DNA of 64,000 bases from Mycolicibacter kumamotonensis (GTDB lineage: Bacteria > Actinomycetota > Actinomycetes > Mycobacteriales > Mycobacteriaceae), in the NCBI RefSeq assembly GCF_002086285.1, contig NZ_MVHU01000006.1, forward strand, positions 62,001 through 126,000. Reading direction: 5' to 3'. Of the stretch, positions 17,928 to 29,095 are shown in pieces. The notes under the pieces were generated by a model. That model saw nothing but the letters and a program-made list of their open reading frames with translations. It did no database searches and was not told the origin of the DNA. The stretch's first letter is position 1, and each line of letters opens with the position of its first letter. A program made the position numbers and the translations under genes.

Positions 17928-19454
17928 GTGAGCTCCGCCGATACCCCAGAACAGTCGCAGCCTGACGATCCCGACCTCCCCGAGCAGTTCCGGATCCGCC
18001 GCGACAAGCGGGCGCGGCTGCTGGCGCAGGGCCGCGACCCGTACCCGGTCGCGGTGGACCGCACCCACACACTCGCCGAGATCCGGGCCGCCTACCCCGA
18101 CCTTGCCGCCGACACCGAGACCGGCGACGTCGTCGGCGTGGCCGGCCGGGTGGTTTTCGCCCGCAACTCCGGCAAACTGTGCTTCGCCACCTTGCAGGAG
18201 GGTGACGGCACCCAGCTGCAGGTGATGATCAGCCTGGCCAGCGTCGGCGAGCAGGACCTGGAGGCGTGGAAGGCCGATGTCGATCTCGGCGACATCGTCT
18301 TCGTGCACGGCGAGGTGATCAGCTCGCGTCGCGGCGAACTATCGGTGCTCGCCGACTCCTGGCAGATGGCGTCCAAGTCGTTGCGTCCACTGCCCGTCGC
18401 GCACAAGGAGATGAGCGAGGAGTCCCGGGTTCGGCAACGCTACGTCGACCTGATCGTTCGCCCGGAGGCGCGCACCGTGGCCCGTCAGCGGATCGCGGTC
18501 ATCCGCGCGGTGCGCTGCGCGCTGGAGCGCCGCGGATTCCTCGAAGTCGAAACGCCGATGTTGCAGACATTGGCCGGTGGGGCGGCCGCCCGGCCGTTCG
18601 TCACCCATTCGAACGCGCTCGATGCGGACCTTTACCTGCGAATCGCTCCCGAACTGTTCCTGAAACGGTGTGTTGTCGGCGGGTTCGACCGCGTCTTCGA
18701 ACTCAATCGGGTGTTCCGCAACGAAGGTGCCGATTCAACCCATTCGCCGGAGTTCTCGATGCTGGAGACCTATCAGGCCTATGGCACCTACGACGACTCG
18801 GCCGTGGCCACCCGGGAGATTATTCAAGAGATCGCCGACGAGGTGATCGGGACGCGTCAACTGCCGTTGCCCGACGGCAGCATCTACGACATTGACGGTG
18901 AATGGGCGACGGTGGAAATGTATCCGTCTCTGTCGGAAGCGATCGGCGAGGAGATCACTCCGGCGACATCGGTCGACAGGTTATGGGCCATCGCCGACGA
19001 CCGGGGAGTCGCAATTCCCCGAGACCGCGGCTATGGGCACGGCAAGCTGGTCGAAGAGTTGTGGGAACACGCGGTCGGCAATGCCCTGAGCGCACCCACG
19101 TTCGTCCGCGATTTCCCGGTGGAGACGACGCCGCTGACCCGCCAACATCGCAGTATCGAGGGGGTTACCGAGAAGTGGGACCTCTACATGCGCGGTGTCG
19201 AGTTGGCCACCGGGTACTCCGAGCTCATCGACCCGGTGGTGCAGCGCGAACGCTTTGCGGCGCAAGCGCGTGCCGCGGCCGCCGGCGACGACGAGGCGAT
19301 GGCGCTCGACGAGGACTTCCTGGCGGCGATGGAGCACGCGATGCCGCCCTGCACCGGCACCGGAATGGGCATCGACCGCCTGCTGATGGTTCTGACAGGT
19401 CTGTCAATTAGGGACACGGTTTTGTTTCCGATTGTTCGGCGTCACGGCAACTGA
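17928..19454 (+). CDS. lysS: Lysyl-tRNA synthetase, class II
   Basis: Charges tRNA-Lys; 508 aa. An N-terminal OB-fold anticodon-binding domain (about 55-160) is followed by the class II catalytic domain. Motif 2 is [20 protein letters not shown] and motif 3 is [15 protein letters not shown] near the C-terminus. The GTG at 17928 begins the [15 protein letters not shown] leader. No fused membrane domain (LysX type) is present, so this is the housekeeping enzyme. A hairpin with a T-tract follows the stop and separates it from lsr2. Confidence 0.97.
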   Translation: MSSADTPEQSQPDDPDLPEQFRIRRDKRARLLAQGRDPYPVAVDRTHTLAEIRAAYPDLAADTETGDVVGVAGRVVFARNSGKLCFATLQEGDGTQLQVMISLASVGEQDLEAWKADVDLGDIVFVHGEVISSRRGELSVLADSWQMASKSLRPLPVAHKEMSEESRVRQRYVDLIVRPEARTVARQRIAVIRAVRCALERRGFLEVETPMLQTLAGGAAARPFVTHSNALDADLYLRIAPELFLKRCVVGGFDRVFELNRVFRNEGADSTHSPEFSMLETYQAYGTYDDSAVATREIIQEIADEVIGTRQLPLPDGSIYDIDGEWATVEMYPSLSEAIGEEITPATSVDRLWAIADDRGVAIPRDRGYGHGKLVEELWEHAVGNALSAPTFVRDFPVETTPLTRQHRSIEGVTEKWDLYMRGVELATGYSELIDPVVQRERFAAQARAAAAGDDEAMALDEDFLAAMEHAMPPCTGTGMGIDRLLMVLTGLSIRDTVLFPIVRRHGN

Positions 19455-19465
19455 ACGACGCCGGT

Positions 19466-19494
19466 GCCTGTTGTGTTGAAGCAGGCGATTTTTT
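19466..19494 (+). terminator. Intrinsic terminator after lysS
   Basis: GCCTG at 19466-19470 pairs with CAGGC at 19482-19486 around an 11-base loop, followed two bases later by six T residues (19489-19494). It lies 12 bases after the lysS stop. T-tract terminators are uncommon in such GC-rich genomes. The stem is short, hence moderate confidence. Confidence 0.5.
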
Positions 19495-19570
19495 ATGGCA
19501 CATTGGTCCGCGAGGTCGAATACGACTTTGCGCAGAGTTTGCGCGCGGGAAAGCTAACGAGGGGCTACCA

Positions 19571-19906
19571 ATGGCGAAAAAAGTGACCGTCACCTTGATC
19601 GATGATTTCGATGGTGAGGGTGCCGCCGACGAAACAGTCGAATTCGGACTGGACGGGGTGACCTACGAGATCGACCTTTCAAGCAAGAATGCCGCGAAAC
19701 TGCGCGCTGAGTTGAAGAAGTGGGCCGATGCGGGCCGGCGGGTCGGTGGGCGCCGGCGAGGGCGCTCCGGTGGCGGCCGCCGGGGGGCGATCGACCGTGA
19801 ACAGAGTGCCGCGATCCGCGAATGGGCTCGCCGCAACGGCCACAATGTGTCGACCCGCGGCCGTATCCCGGCCGACATCATCGACGCCTTTCACGCCGCC
19901 ACCTAA
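19571..19906 (+). CDS. lsr2: Nucleoid-associated protein Lsr2
   Basis: Histone-like H-NS analogue of actinobacteria that bridges AT-rich DNA and silences horizontally acquired and virulence genes. 111 aa: the N-terminal oligomerisation domain ([20 protein letters not shown], then [17 protein letters not shown]) and a C-terminal DNA-binding domain with [21 protein letters not shown], where the RGR motif inserts into the minor groove. A basic linker, [18 protein letters not shown], connects them and is more Arg/Gly-rich than the acidic and shorter linkers of some relatives. The 5' leader (19495-19570) is less GC-rich than its surroundings, as often seen at lsr2. Confidence 0.97.
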   Translation: MAKKVTVTLIDDFDGEGAADETVEFGLDGVTYEIDLSSKNAAKLRAELKKWADAGRRVGGRRRGRSGGGRRGAIDREQSAAIREWARRNGHNVSTRGRIPADIIDAFHAAT

Positions 19907-19924
19907 TCCGACGGGACTCCCCAT

Positions 19925-19939
19925 TTCGCTTCTGGCGAA
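19925..19939. promoter_or_regulatory. ClgR-like operator upstream of clpC1
   Basis: TTCGC-N5-GCGAA is a perfect 5-bp inverted repeat (19925-19929 and 19935-19939) and agrees at nearly all positions with the ClgR operator described in Corynebacterium and mycobacteria, which contains CGC-N5-GCG flanked by A/T. ClgR is known to activate clp protease genes. It lies 217 bases upstream of the clpC1 start and 18 bases after lsr2. No promoter boxes could be assigned with confidence. Confidence 0.55.
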
Positions 19940-20156
19940 TCAGGTGACGCTTCGGAACGCAATCCGGGGTGAGCGCGTTGCTCTCTTGCATCAGGTGCCG
20001 GGCCTTTCGAGGCCTGTCACCGCAAGCATTCGATTCGGTACGCATTGCCCGGCAGGTCACAGCGCGCCCGGCCGCCCATTACAGTGGACGGCAGGTACGC
20101 GAGGCCGAGCCGAGGCCGACCAAGTGCCGATGGTGAGGGAGAGCAGGTAGCCGCCG

Positions 20157-22676
<2,520 letters not shown>

Positions 22677-22678
22677 CC

Positions 22679-22750
22679 ACGCTTCATCGAGCCTGTAGTT
22701 GGCGCGGGAAAGTCCGAGAGGGCAGCGCGCTAACTACAGGCTCGAAGCGT
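22679..22750. terminator. Long hairpin between convergent clpC1 and lpqF
   Basis: An inverted repeat of 18 pairs (22689-22706 with 22726-22743, one G:T wobble) is extended outward by C22688-G22744 and, past a 2-base bulge, by a further 6-7 pairs (ACGCTTC at 22679-22685 with GAAGCGT at 22744-22750). It is centred in the 78-base gap between two converging genes and begins 2 bases after the clpC1 stop. No T-tract follows on either strand. A shared bidirectional terminator is the simplest reading. Confidence 0.65.
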
Positions 22751-22754
22751 TGGC

Positions 22755-24077
22755 CTACACCGGCAGCAGACCGAAGGCCTGCTTGGCGATCTGCAGCATC
22801 CAGCTGCCGACACTCTTGCCGTGGTCACGCGGCCAGTTGAGCTGAAAGCTGACCACCCACGGCTGGCCGCCCCGATCGACGGCGTACCAGCTGAAGGTCA
22901 GATCGCCGGGCAGACCGCCGGCTTTGGCGCCGATGTAGGGCCAGTCGGCGCGGCTCAGGTCGATGCCGCGGACCGCGGACAGGATCTCCTTGACCGGTGC
23001 GGCCTTGCCGACCGCCCCGGACTGCAGCGCGACGTGCACTCGGCAGATGTCCTCGGCGCTGCCGTACCACTCGGCGCCATACGCCGACGCCGGAAGGTGC
23101 GCGCGGACCGGATCCGGTTCGTAAGGCCGAGAGTTGGCCTGCTGCAGGAGCTTTGCCCGCTCCTGGGGTGAACCGCGCTGCCATTTCTCCCGCAGGTCCG
23201 GTTTCCCCCAGCCGACCGAGAACATTTCGTACATGGTCGGGAACGGCGTCATGCTGGCCGGGTCGTGATGGCCGGCAGCGACCAGTGCCCGCTCGACGGC
23301 GCGGGTGCCGACGTGGGCGATCAGCAGGTCGGTCGCCATGTTGTCGCTGGTGGCGATCATCTTCTCGGCCGCTTTGCGCACCGATACGTGGGAACCCTCG
23401 GGCAGTTCCTCCAGTCCGGACGACCCGACCACTTTGGCCCGCCCGGTGATGGTCAGCGGATCGTCCCAGGACACCGTGCCGGCCTTCACCTCGTTGGCCA
23501 CGGCCAGCAGCACATACAGCTTGAAGATCGATGCCAGCGGCAGCGACCGGCTCGTGTTGGTGCCGGCCACCGGCTTGCACGTGCCGCCCTCGATGCGGGA
23601 GGCCTGATAGGAGTAGCGGGCGCCGGTGCGGCTCAGCACCGCGTCGACGTCATGCCAGGAATGGATGGGCGGTGCCTCGGTGGTCGGTTTGAACAGGTCG
23701 ACCATGCCGTTGTCGTCGGTGCGGATCCTGATGTCCTGGCGTGCACCGTAGGAGGTGGTCAGGTGCAGGGTGGCCGCGCCGGCGCGGATGTCGACGCCGT
23801 CGAGGCGGAACGGCCGATCCCACCACAGCGATTCCATGGTCGTCACGACCTGCTCGACCTTGTCCGGGGCCGCCAGGGTGGCCACCCCGATCGGGCCGAT
23901 CGGCCAATCGGAGTTCAGCATGTCCATGGTCTGCTTGGCGCGCAGGCCCGGCGGGGTCTTGGTGGAGATCGTCACTTCGCCGGCGTTCTGGTCGGAAGGC
24001 GAAGCGGGGGAGGGGGCGCAGCCGGCGAGCGCCGCCATGCTTACCGTGGCCGTCCATACCGCCAGGTGACGCCGCAC
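22755..24077 (-). CDS. lpqF: Lipoprotein LpqF, serine beta-lactamase/PBP fold
   Basis: A 440-aa exported lipoprotein related to Rv3593. The signal peptide is RRHLAVWTATVSMAALAGC, with lipobox Cys20. An N-terminal domain (about 45-180; TMDMLNSDWPIGPIGVATLAAPDKV) precedes a class A beta-lactamase-like domain. That domain keeps all three active-site motifs: SxxK as SIFK, SDN as ATSDNMATDLL, and a KAG variant of KTG in GAKAGGLPGD. It may therefore have hydrolase or peptidoglycan-binding activity, but family members are poorly tested. The GTG at 24077 is 4 bases after mhuD, which is upstream on the same strand, so the two are co-transcribed. Confidence 0.88.
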   Translation of the reverse strand: MRRHLAVWTATVSMAALAGCAPSPASPSDQNAGEVTISTKTPPGLRAKQTMDMLNSDWPIGPIGVATLAAPDKVEQVVTTMESLWWDRPFRLDGVDIRAGAATLHLTTSYGARQDIRIRTDDNGMVDLFKPTTEAPPIHSWHDVDAVLSRTGARYSYQASRIEGGTCKPVAGTNTSRSLPLASIFKLYVLLAVANEVKAGTVSWDDPLTITGRAKVVGSSGLEELPEGSHVSVRKAAEKMIATSDNMATDLLIAHVGTRAVERALVAAGHHDPASMTPFPTMYEMFSVGWGKPDLREKWQRGSPQERAKLLQQANSRPYEPDPVRAHLPASAYGAEWYGSAEDICRVHVALQSGAVGKAAPVKEILSAVRGIDLSRADWPYIGAKAGGLPGDLTFSWYAVDRGGQPWVVSFQLNWPRDHGKSVGSWMLQIAKQAFGLLPV

Positions 24078-24081
24078 GGGG

Positions 24082-24399
24082 CTAGTCTTGTGCGGCGGTT
24101 CCGGCAACGTCAAGCACGACCTCGAACTCCAGCAACGACGCGCCGGTCGCCACCGGGTTGGCCCGCTGCCCGGCGTGGGCTTCGACGGCGGGTCCCTGCG
24201 CCCACGCCTGGAACGCTTCGTCGGACTCCCAGTGGGTGACCACGAAGTAGCGATCCTCACCCTTGACCGGGCGCAGCAGTTGGAAACCGAGGAAGCCGGG
24301 CTGGTTCTCCACCGCGTGCGCGCGGTGTGCGAACCGCTTTTCCAATTCGGGGCCGGCCTCGGCGGGTACCTCGATTGCATTGATCTTGACCACTGCCAT
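24082..24399 (-). CDS. mhuD: Haem-degrading monooxygenase MhuD
   Basis: IsdG-type haem oxygenase (105 aa) that opens host or recycled haem and releases iron, producing mycobilin without CO in M. tuberculosis. The key residues are all present: Asn7 (AVVKIN), Trp66 (AFQAW) and haem-ligand His75 (VEAH). The ATG at 24397-24399 gives the expected full length. It is transcribed together with lpqF and is divergent from an alpha/beta-hydrolase gene with only 15 bases between starts. Matches Rv3592 by sequence and position. Confidence 0.94.
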   Translation of the reverse strand: MAVVKINAIEVPAEAGPELEKRFAHRAHAVENQPGFLGFQLLRPVKGEDRYFVVTHWESDEAFQAWAQGPAVEAHAGQRANPVATGASLLEFEVVLDVAGTAAQD

Positions 24400-24414
24400 G
24401 CGGCCTAGGCTACC

Positions 24415-25185
24415 GTGCCCCGGGTGAATACCGCCTCGAGTGAGCTGCTGACCTATCGCGGTGGGCACGGGGCGCCGCTGGTCCTGGTCCACGGCCTGAT
24501 GGGCCGTGGCAGCACCTGGCCGCGGCAATTGCCCTGGCTGACCCGGCTCGGGGCGGTCTACACCTATGACGCGCCGTGGCACCGGGGCCGCGACGTCGTC
24601 GACCCGCATCCGATCTCCACCGAACGGTTCGTGGCCGACCTGGTCACCGCGGTGCAACAGTTGCCGGCCCCGGTGCGCCTGGTCGGCCATTCGATGGGGG
24701 CGCTGCATTCGTGGTGCCTGGCCGCCCGCCATCCGGAGTTGGTCTCCGCGCTGGTGGTCGAGGACATGGCGCCGGACTTCCGGGGCCGCACCACCGGACC
24801 GTGGGAGCCGTGGGTGCATGCCCTGCCGGTCGAGTTCGCCCGGGCAGAGGAGGTGGTCGCCGAGTTCGGCGAGATCGCCGGGCGCTATTTCCTGGAAGCC
24901 TTCGACCGCACCGAGACCGGCTGGCGGCTGCACGGTCTGCCCGCGCGCTGGGTGCAGATCGCCGCCGAGTGGGGCACCCGCGACTACTGGGATCAGTGGC
25001 GCGCCGTGCAGGCGCCGGCCCTGCTCATCGAAGCCGGCAACTCGGTGACGCCCCCGGGCCAGATGCGCCAGATGCACCGCATCGCCTCGGGCAGCACCTA
25101 CCTGCACGTGCCCGACGCCGGCCACCTGGTGCACGACGAGGCCCCACAGGTCTATCGCGAGGCCGTCGAGTCGTTTCTGTCCTGA
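24415..25185 (+). CDS. Alpha/beta-hydrolase (Rv3591c-like)
   Basis: A 256-aa serine hydrolase with oxyanion-hole motif VHGLMGRGSTWPRQ, nucleophile elbow GHSMGALHSW, and the catalytic acid/His region VPDAGHLVHDEAPQVYREAVESF. The conserved PDFRGRTTGPWEPWVHALPVEF cap is shared with Rv3591c. The substrate is unknown. Start: GTG at 24415, leaving only 15 bases to the divergent mhuD, so transcripts likely begin at or near the start codon. Its 3' end overlaps the convergent mutY by 34 bases. Confidence 0.85.
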   Translation: MPRVNTASSELLTYRGGHGAPLVLVHGLMGRGSTWPRQLPWLTRLGAVYTYDAPWHRGRDVVDPHPISTERFVADLVTAVQQLPAPVRLVGHSMGALHSWCLAARHPELVSALVVEDMAPDFRGRTTGPWEPWVHALPVEFARAEEVVAEFGEIAGRYFLEAFDRTETGWRLHGLPARWVQIAAEWGTRDYWDQWRAVQAPALLIEAGNSVTPPGQMRQMHRIASGSTYLHVPDAGHLVHDEAPQVYREAVESFLS

Positions 25186-26048
25186 CCGGGCAGCGCGTAG
25201 CGGTCGTCGCCGAGCCGTTCGACCAAGCCGTCGTCCAGCAGCGAAGCCAGGGCGCGTTCGCGCTGGGCCGCATCGACCGGCCATGCCACGTCGAGTTCGG
25301 CCTTTGTGACCGGTAGCACGTTGTCCCGCAACACATCCAGCAGACGACCGCGGACCTGGCGATCGGTGCCGGCATATCGTTGGGCGGGCCGTCGCTGTTC
25401 GGTGCCGGGCGGGTGCCCGGCCGCGCGCCACCGGCACGAGGTCACCGGGCACACAGCACAGCGCGGCGCCCGGGCCGTGCACACCGTGGCACCCAACTCC
25501 ATCAACGCCGCCGAAAACCGGGCCGCCCGAGCGGCGTCGGGCAGCAGCGCGGCGACATCGGCGTGATCGCGCTTCGCCGACGGGGCGGCGGCGTCGGCAC
25601 GTCCGTGCACGGCGCGGGCCACGACCCGGCGCACATTGGTGTCGACCACCGGAACCGGTTGACGGTAGGCGAAACAGGCCACCGCCCGCGCGGTGTAGCT
25701 GCCGATCCCCGGCAGTTGTTCCAGCGTCTCGACATCGTCGGGCACCACGTCGGCGAATTCGCGGGCGATGACCGTCGCGCATTCATGGAGCCGTTTCGCC
25801 CGCCGCGGGTAGCCGAGCTTTCCCCACGCCCGCAGTACCTCGGCGGGGGTCGCGGCCGCCGTCGCCGACGGTGTCGGCCACCGCGCCACCCAGTCCGACC
25901 AGATCGGCAGCACCCGCGAGACCGGGGTCTGCTGCAGCATGAACTCGCTGACCAGGATCTGCCACGGGGTCACGCCGTCCGCCCGCCACGGCAGTGCGCG
26001 TTCGGCGACGTCGAACCAGCCGAGGAGATCGCCGACGTCGATGGTCAT
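25152..26048 (-). CDS. mutY: A/G-specific adenine DNA glycosylase
   Basis: Removes adenine mispaired with 8-oxoguanine. 298 aa: the catalytic Glu lies in SEFMLQQTPVSRVLPIW, a helix-hairpin-helix in LEQLPGIGSYTARAV, and the catalytic Asp in PVPVVDTNVRRV. The iron-sulfur cluster ligands are CTARAPRCAVCPVTSC (C-x6-C-x2-C-x5-C). The chain ends soon after, so the NUDIX-like 8-oxoG-recognition domain of E. coli MutY is short or replaced by the C-terminal RGRLLDVLRDN...RERALASLLDDG winged-helix-like segment. The ATG at 26048 begins the MTIDVGDLLGWFD helix and is 25 bases from the divergent canB start. Confidence 0.93.
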   Translation of the reverse strand: MTIDVGDLLGWFDVAERALPWRADGVTPWQILVSEFMLQQTPVSRVLPIWSDWVARWPTPSATAAATPAEVLRAWGKLGYPRRAKRLHECATVIAREFADVVPDDVETLEQLPGIGSYTARAVACFAYRQPVPVVDTNVRRVVARAVHGRADAAAPSAKRDHADVAALLPDAARAARFSAALMELGATVCTARAPRCAVCPVTSCRWRAAGHPPGTEQRRPAQRYAGTDRQVRGRLLDVLRDNVLPVTKAELDVAWPVDAAQRERALASLLDDGLVERLGDDRYALPGQDRNDSTASR

Positions 26049-26073
26049 CGCCCGGCCGTGCACAATGTCGGGT

Positions 26074-26694
26074 ATGCCGAATTCGAACCCGATATCCGCG
26101 TGGAAGGCACTCAAGGAGGGTAACGATCGCTTCGTCGCGGGCAAGCCCATGCACCCGAGCCAGGATGTGGCGCGGCGTGCCGCGCTGGCCGACGGCCAGA
26201 AGCCGACCGCGGTGGTGTTCGGCTGTGGTGACAGCCGGGTGGCCGCCGAGATCATCTTCGACCAGGGCCTGGGCGACATGTTCGTGGTCCGCACCGCGGG
26301 TCATGTCATCGACTCGGCGGTGTTGGGCTCGATCGAATTCGGGGTGGCGGTGCTCGACGTGCCGCTGATCGTGGTGCTCGGTCACGACAGCTGCGGTGCG
26401 GTCAAGGCCGCGCTGGCGGCTCTCGACGATGGTGCCGTGCCGGGGGGCTACCTGCGTGACATCGCCGAACGGGTCGCCTCGTCGATCCTGGTCGGCCGGC
26501 GCGAGGGCCTGCGCAGCATCGATGAGTTCGAGACCTGCCATGTCAACGAGACCGTGCGGCAACTGGCGAGCCGATCGACCGTTATCGCCGACCAGATCGA
26601 GGCCGGGACGCTGGCGATCGTCGGCGCCACCTACCACCTGTCCGACGGGCGGGTGCAGGCTCGGGAACACATCGGCGATATCGGCGAGGAGTAG
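26074..26694 (+). CDS. canB: Beta-class carbonic anhydrase
   Basis: Zinc enzyme interconverting CO2 and bicarbonate. 206 aa with zinc ligands Cys and Asp in FGCGDSRVAAE and His and Cys in LGHDSCGAV. Most relatives have Ala or Ser where this protein has Gly within CGDSR; ligands are unaffected. The ATG at 26074 matches the M. tuberculosis CanB (Rv3588c) start; an ATG at 26065 is in the same frame. Divergent from mutY. The 172 bases downstream, to the next gene, hold no recognisable feature. Confidence 0.94.
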   Translation: MPNSNPISAWKALKEGNDRFVAGKPMHPSQDVARRAALADGQKPTAVVFGCGDSRVAAEIIFDQGLGDMFVVRTAGHVIDSAVLGSIEFGVAVLDVPLIVVLGHDSCGAVKAALAALDDGAVPGGYLRDIAERVASSILVGRREGLRSIDEFETCHVNETVRQLASRSTVIADQIEAGTLAIVGATYHLSDGRVQAREHIGDIGEE

Positions 26695-26866
26695 AAGCTC
26701 TGCATCGGGTTGTCGCGGGACACCCCGGTCGTGCTGGGCCGCTGGTTCTGGTGGCCCGGCCTAGTCGGCGCCGGACGGTCTGAATACTCGGGCCAGGTCA
26801 CAATGCGGCAACGACACGCCGAGACGGGTCGGACAATTCGCGCTGAGCACGTCCTACCGTGAGAAC

Positions 26867-27628
26867 GTGCTCGATTTGGAACCGCAGGGTCCGCTGCCTT
26901 CGCAGATCTACTGGCGACGCCGAGGTCTGGCGCTGGGCATCGCGGTCGCGGTGATCGGGCTGGTGGCGGCCATCGTCTTCGCCGTGATGCACGGCAGCGC
27001 GGGTGCCGAGAACGCTGATGCGAACAAGACGACCGCCGCGCAGGACGCCAAGCCGCATGGCGCCCCGCCCGAAGAGGCCAAGACGCCGGTGGTTCCGCCC
27101 GCCGAGCAGGCGCCCCCGCCAGCGCCGACTCCGACCGCGGCGGTGATCCCGCCCCCGGTGCTCAAGGAGGGCGACGACTGCCCCGACTCGACCCTGGCGG
27201 TCAAGGGCATCACCGGTCCGCAGTACGTGGTGGGCGAGCAGCCCCAGTTCACCATGGTGGTCACCAACATCGGCCTGGTCGCCTGCAAGCGGGATGTGGG
27301 AGCGGCGGTGCTGGCCGCCTACGTCTACTCGCTGGACAACCAGCGGCTGTGGTCGAACCTGGACTGCGCGCCGTCGAATGAGACCCTGGTCAAGACCTTC
27401 GATCCCGGCGAACAGGTGACGACCACGGTGACCTGGACGGGTATGGGTTCGGCGCCGCAGTGCCCGCTGCCGCGGCAGCCGATCGGCCCGGGCACCTACA
27501 ACCTGGTGGTTCAACTGGGCAATCTCAGATCGGCGACGGTGCCTTTCATGTTGACCGAGCCGTTGCCGGATGCGCCGCCACCCCCGGCCGCCGACTTCCC
27601 CCCGGATGCCGTGCCGCCGGGCAACTGA
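26867..27628 (+). CDS. Membrane-anchored secreted protein (Rv3587c-like)
   Basis: A 253-aa protein with an N-terminal transmembrane anchor (RRRGLALGIAVAVIGLVAAIVFAVM, residues about 17-41). A Pro/Ala-rich linker (VVPPAEQAPPPAPTPTAAV) and an extracytoplasmic beta-rich domain follow (DCPDSTLAVKGITGPQYVVGEQPQFTMVVTNIG). Cysteines at DDCPD, VACKRD, LDCAPS and PQCPLP suggest disulfides. The C-terminal GPGTYNLVVQLGNLRSATVPFML looks Ig-like. Equivalent to Rv3587c. Its stop is 3 bases from the convergent radA stop; disA, which separates these two genes in M. tuberculosis, is absent. Confidence 0.83.
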   Translation: MLDLEPQGPLPSQIYWRRRGLALGIAVAVIGLVAAIVFAVMHGSAGAENADANKTTAAQDAKPHGAPPEEAKTPVVPPAEQAPPPAPTPTAAVIPPPVLKEGDDCPDSTLAVKGITGPQYVVGEQPQFTMVVTNIGLVACKRDVGAAVLAAYVYSLDNQRLWSNLDCAPSNETLVKTFDPGEQVTTTVTWTGMGSAPQCPLPRQPIGPGTYNLVVQLGNLRSATVPFMLTEPLPDAPPPPAADFPPDAVPPGN

Positions 27629-27631
27629 GCG

Positions 27632-29044
27632 CTAGGCCCGATCCAGTAACTGCAGCGGCGCCTGTCTGCTGCGATGGTCGGCGATGCTTTTCAGGTGTTG
27701 CAGCGCCGCAACGATATTCGCCGCCGCCACCGTGCGCAGGCCGCCCACCGAGGCCGGGGCACCCGGCGGCGTCAGCGCGGTGGTGAACCCGAGCCGGGCC
27801 GCCTCGGCCAGCCGACGGTCCATGCCGCTGACCGGGCGCAAGTCGCCGGCCAGCCCCACTTCGCCCACCACCACCGTGGTCGCCGGCAGCGGCAGATCGG
27901 CATACGCCGACGCCAAGGCGATGGCGACGGCCAGATCCGTCGACGGATCGGTCAACCGCATGCCGCCCACGGTGGACAGGTAGATGTCAGCGGCCGCGAT
28001 CGGCAGGTTCGCGTGCTTGCCGAGCACCGCGGTGATCATGGCGGCCCGGGCGTGGTCGATTCCGCTGACCGCACGGCGCGGCGACCCGCCGACCGGGTCC
28101 GCCAGCAGGGCCTGCACTTCGCCGATCAACGGGCGTTTGCCATCGAGGGCGACGGTGATCGCGGTGCCGGGCACCGGTTCGCTGCGCTGTTCCAGGAAGA
28201 GTCCGGACGGGTCGGCGATTCCTTCGATTCCGCTGTCGCGCAGCAGGAAACAGCCCACCTCATCGGTGGCGCCGAAACGGTTCTTGACTGCGCGCACCAT
28301 CCGCAGCACCGAGTTGCGGTCGCCGTCGAAATGCAGCACCACGTCGACGAGGTGCTCCAGTGAACGTGGGCCGGCGATCGCGCCGTCCTTGGTCACATGG
28401 CCGACCAGGATCAGGGCCACGTCGGCGCCCTTGGCGGCCGCGGTCAACGCGGCCGTCACCGCACGCACCTGGGTGACCCCGCCGGCCACCCCGTCGGTGT
28501 CGGCGGCGGCGATCGTCTGCACCGAGTCCACCACGACCAGCGACGGCCGGACCGCCTCGATATGGCCCAGCACGGTCTGCAGATCGGATTCGGCGGCCAG
28601 GTAGATCTCGTCATGGCTGCACCCGGTGCGTTCGGCGCGCAGCCGGATCTGCCCGCCGGACTCCTCGCCCGAGACGTAGAGCGCCCGCCGCCCCGCCAGC
28701 GCCCAGCGGTGGGCGACCTCGAGCAGCAAGGTGGACTTACCGACGCCGGGGTCGCCGGCCATCAGCGTCACCGACCCGGGCACCACCCCGCCGCCCAGCA
28801 CCCGGTCCAGTTCGGATACGCCGGTTTGTTGGGGGCGGGCGCAGCCGGGCGCGATGGAGCTGATCGGAACCGCGGGCCGGGCAAGTGTCGCCGGCTGCAG
28901 CCCGTTCGATGGAGCGACCGACTCGGCCACCGGGTCGATACCGCCCCAACTGCCGCACTCCGGGCAGCGACCCAGCCATTTCGCGCAGGTGTTCCCGCAC
29001 TCCGAGCAGCGGTACAGCGATCGAGCCCTGGAGGATTTAGCCAC
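27632..29044 (-). CDS. radA: DNA repair protein RadA
   Basis: RecA-like ATPase/branch-migration factor in recombination repair; 470 aa. Order of domains: N-terminal zinc finger ([24 protein letters not shown]), RecA core with Walker [10 protein letters not shown] and Walker [10 protein letters not shown], the RadA-specific KNRFG motif ([12 protein letters not shown]), and a C-terminal Lon-protease-like domain ([21 protein letters not shown]). Usually transcribed with disA immediately downstream, and RadA can inhibit DisA in other bacteria; here the next gene downstream converges instead. lpqE lies upstream on the same strand. Confidence 0.96.
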   Translation of the reverse strand: MAKSSRARSLYRCSECGNTCAKWLGRCPECGSWGGIDPVAESVAPSNGLQPATLARPAVPISSIAPGCARPQQTGVSELDRVLGGGVVPGSVTLMAGDPGVGKSTLLLEVAHRWALAGRRALYVSGEESGGQIRLRAERTGCSHDEIYLAAESDLQTVLGHIEAVRPSLVVVDSVQTIAAADTDGVAGGVTQVRAVTAALTAAAKGADVALILVGHVTKDGAIAGPRSLEHLVDVVLHFDGDRNSVLRMVRAVKNRFGATDEVGCFLLRDSGIEGIADPSGLFLEQRSEPVPGTAITVALDGKRPLIGEVQALLADPVGGSPRRAVSGIDHARAAMITAVLGKHANLPIAAADIYLSTVGGMRLTDPSTDLAVAIALASAYADLPLPATTVVVGEVGLAGDLRPVSGMDRRLAEAARLGFTTALTPPGAPASVGGLRTVAAANIVAALQHLKSIADHRSRQAPLQLLDRA

Positions 29045-29095
29045 CCGCTGACGCTAACCGGTGGGTCCGACAGTGCCGGCCGGCGACGCGGGGAG

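Noticed and set aside
24415..25185. The alpha/beta-hydrolase as a relocated HsaD
   Set aside because: Its sequence and neighbours match Rv3591c closely and lack the HsaD N-terminal and GGGPG-type oxyanion motif.
26221..26245. CGDSR instead of CADSR/CSDSR in CanB as a sign of inactivation
   Set aside because: All zinc ligands (Cys, Asp, His, Cys) are intact; Gly for Ala is a mild change.
26695..26866. Possible small coding region downstream of canB
   Set aside because: The open stretch lacks a convincing start and ribosome site and resembles nothing known to me.
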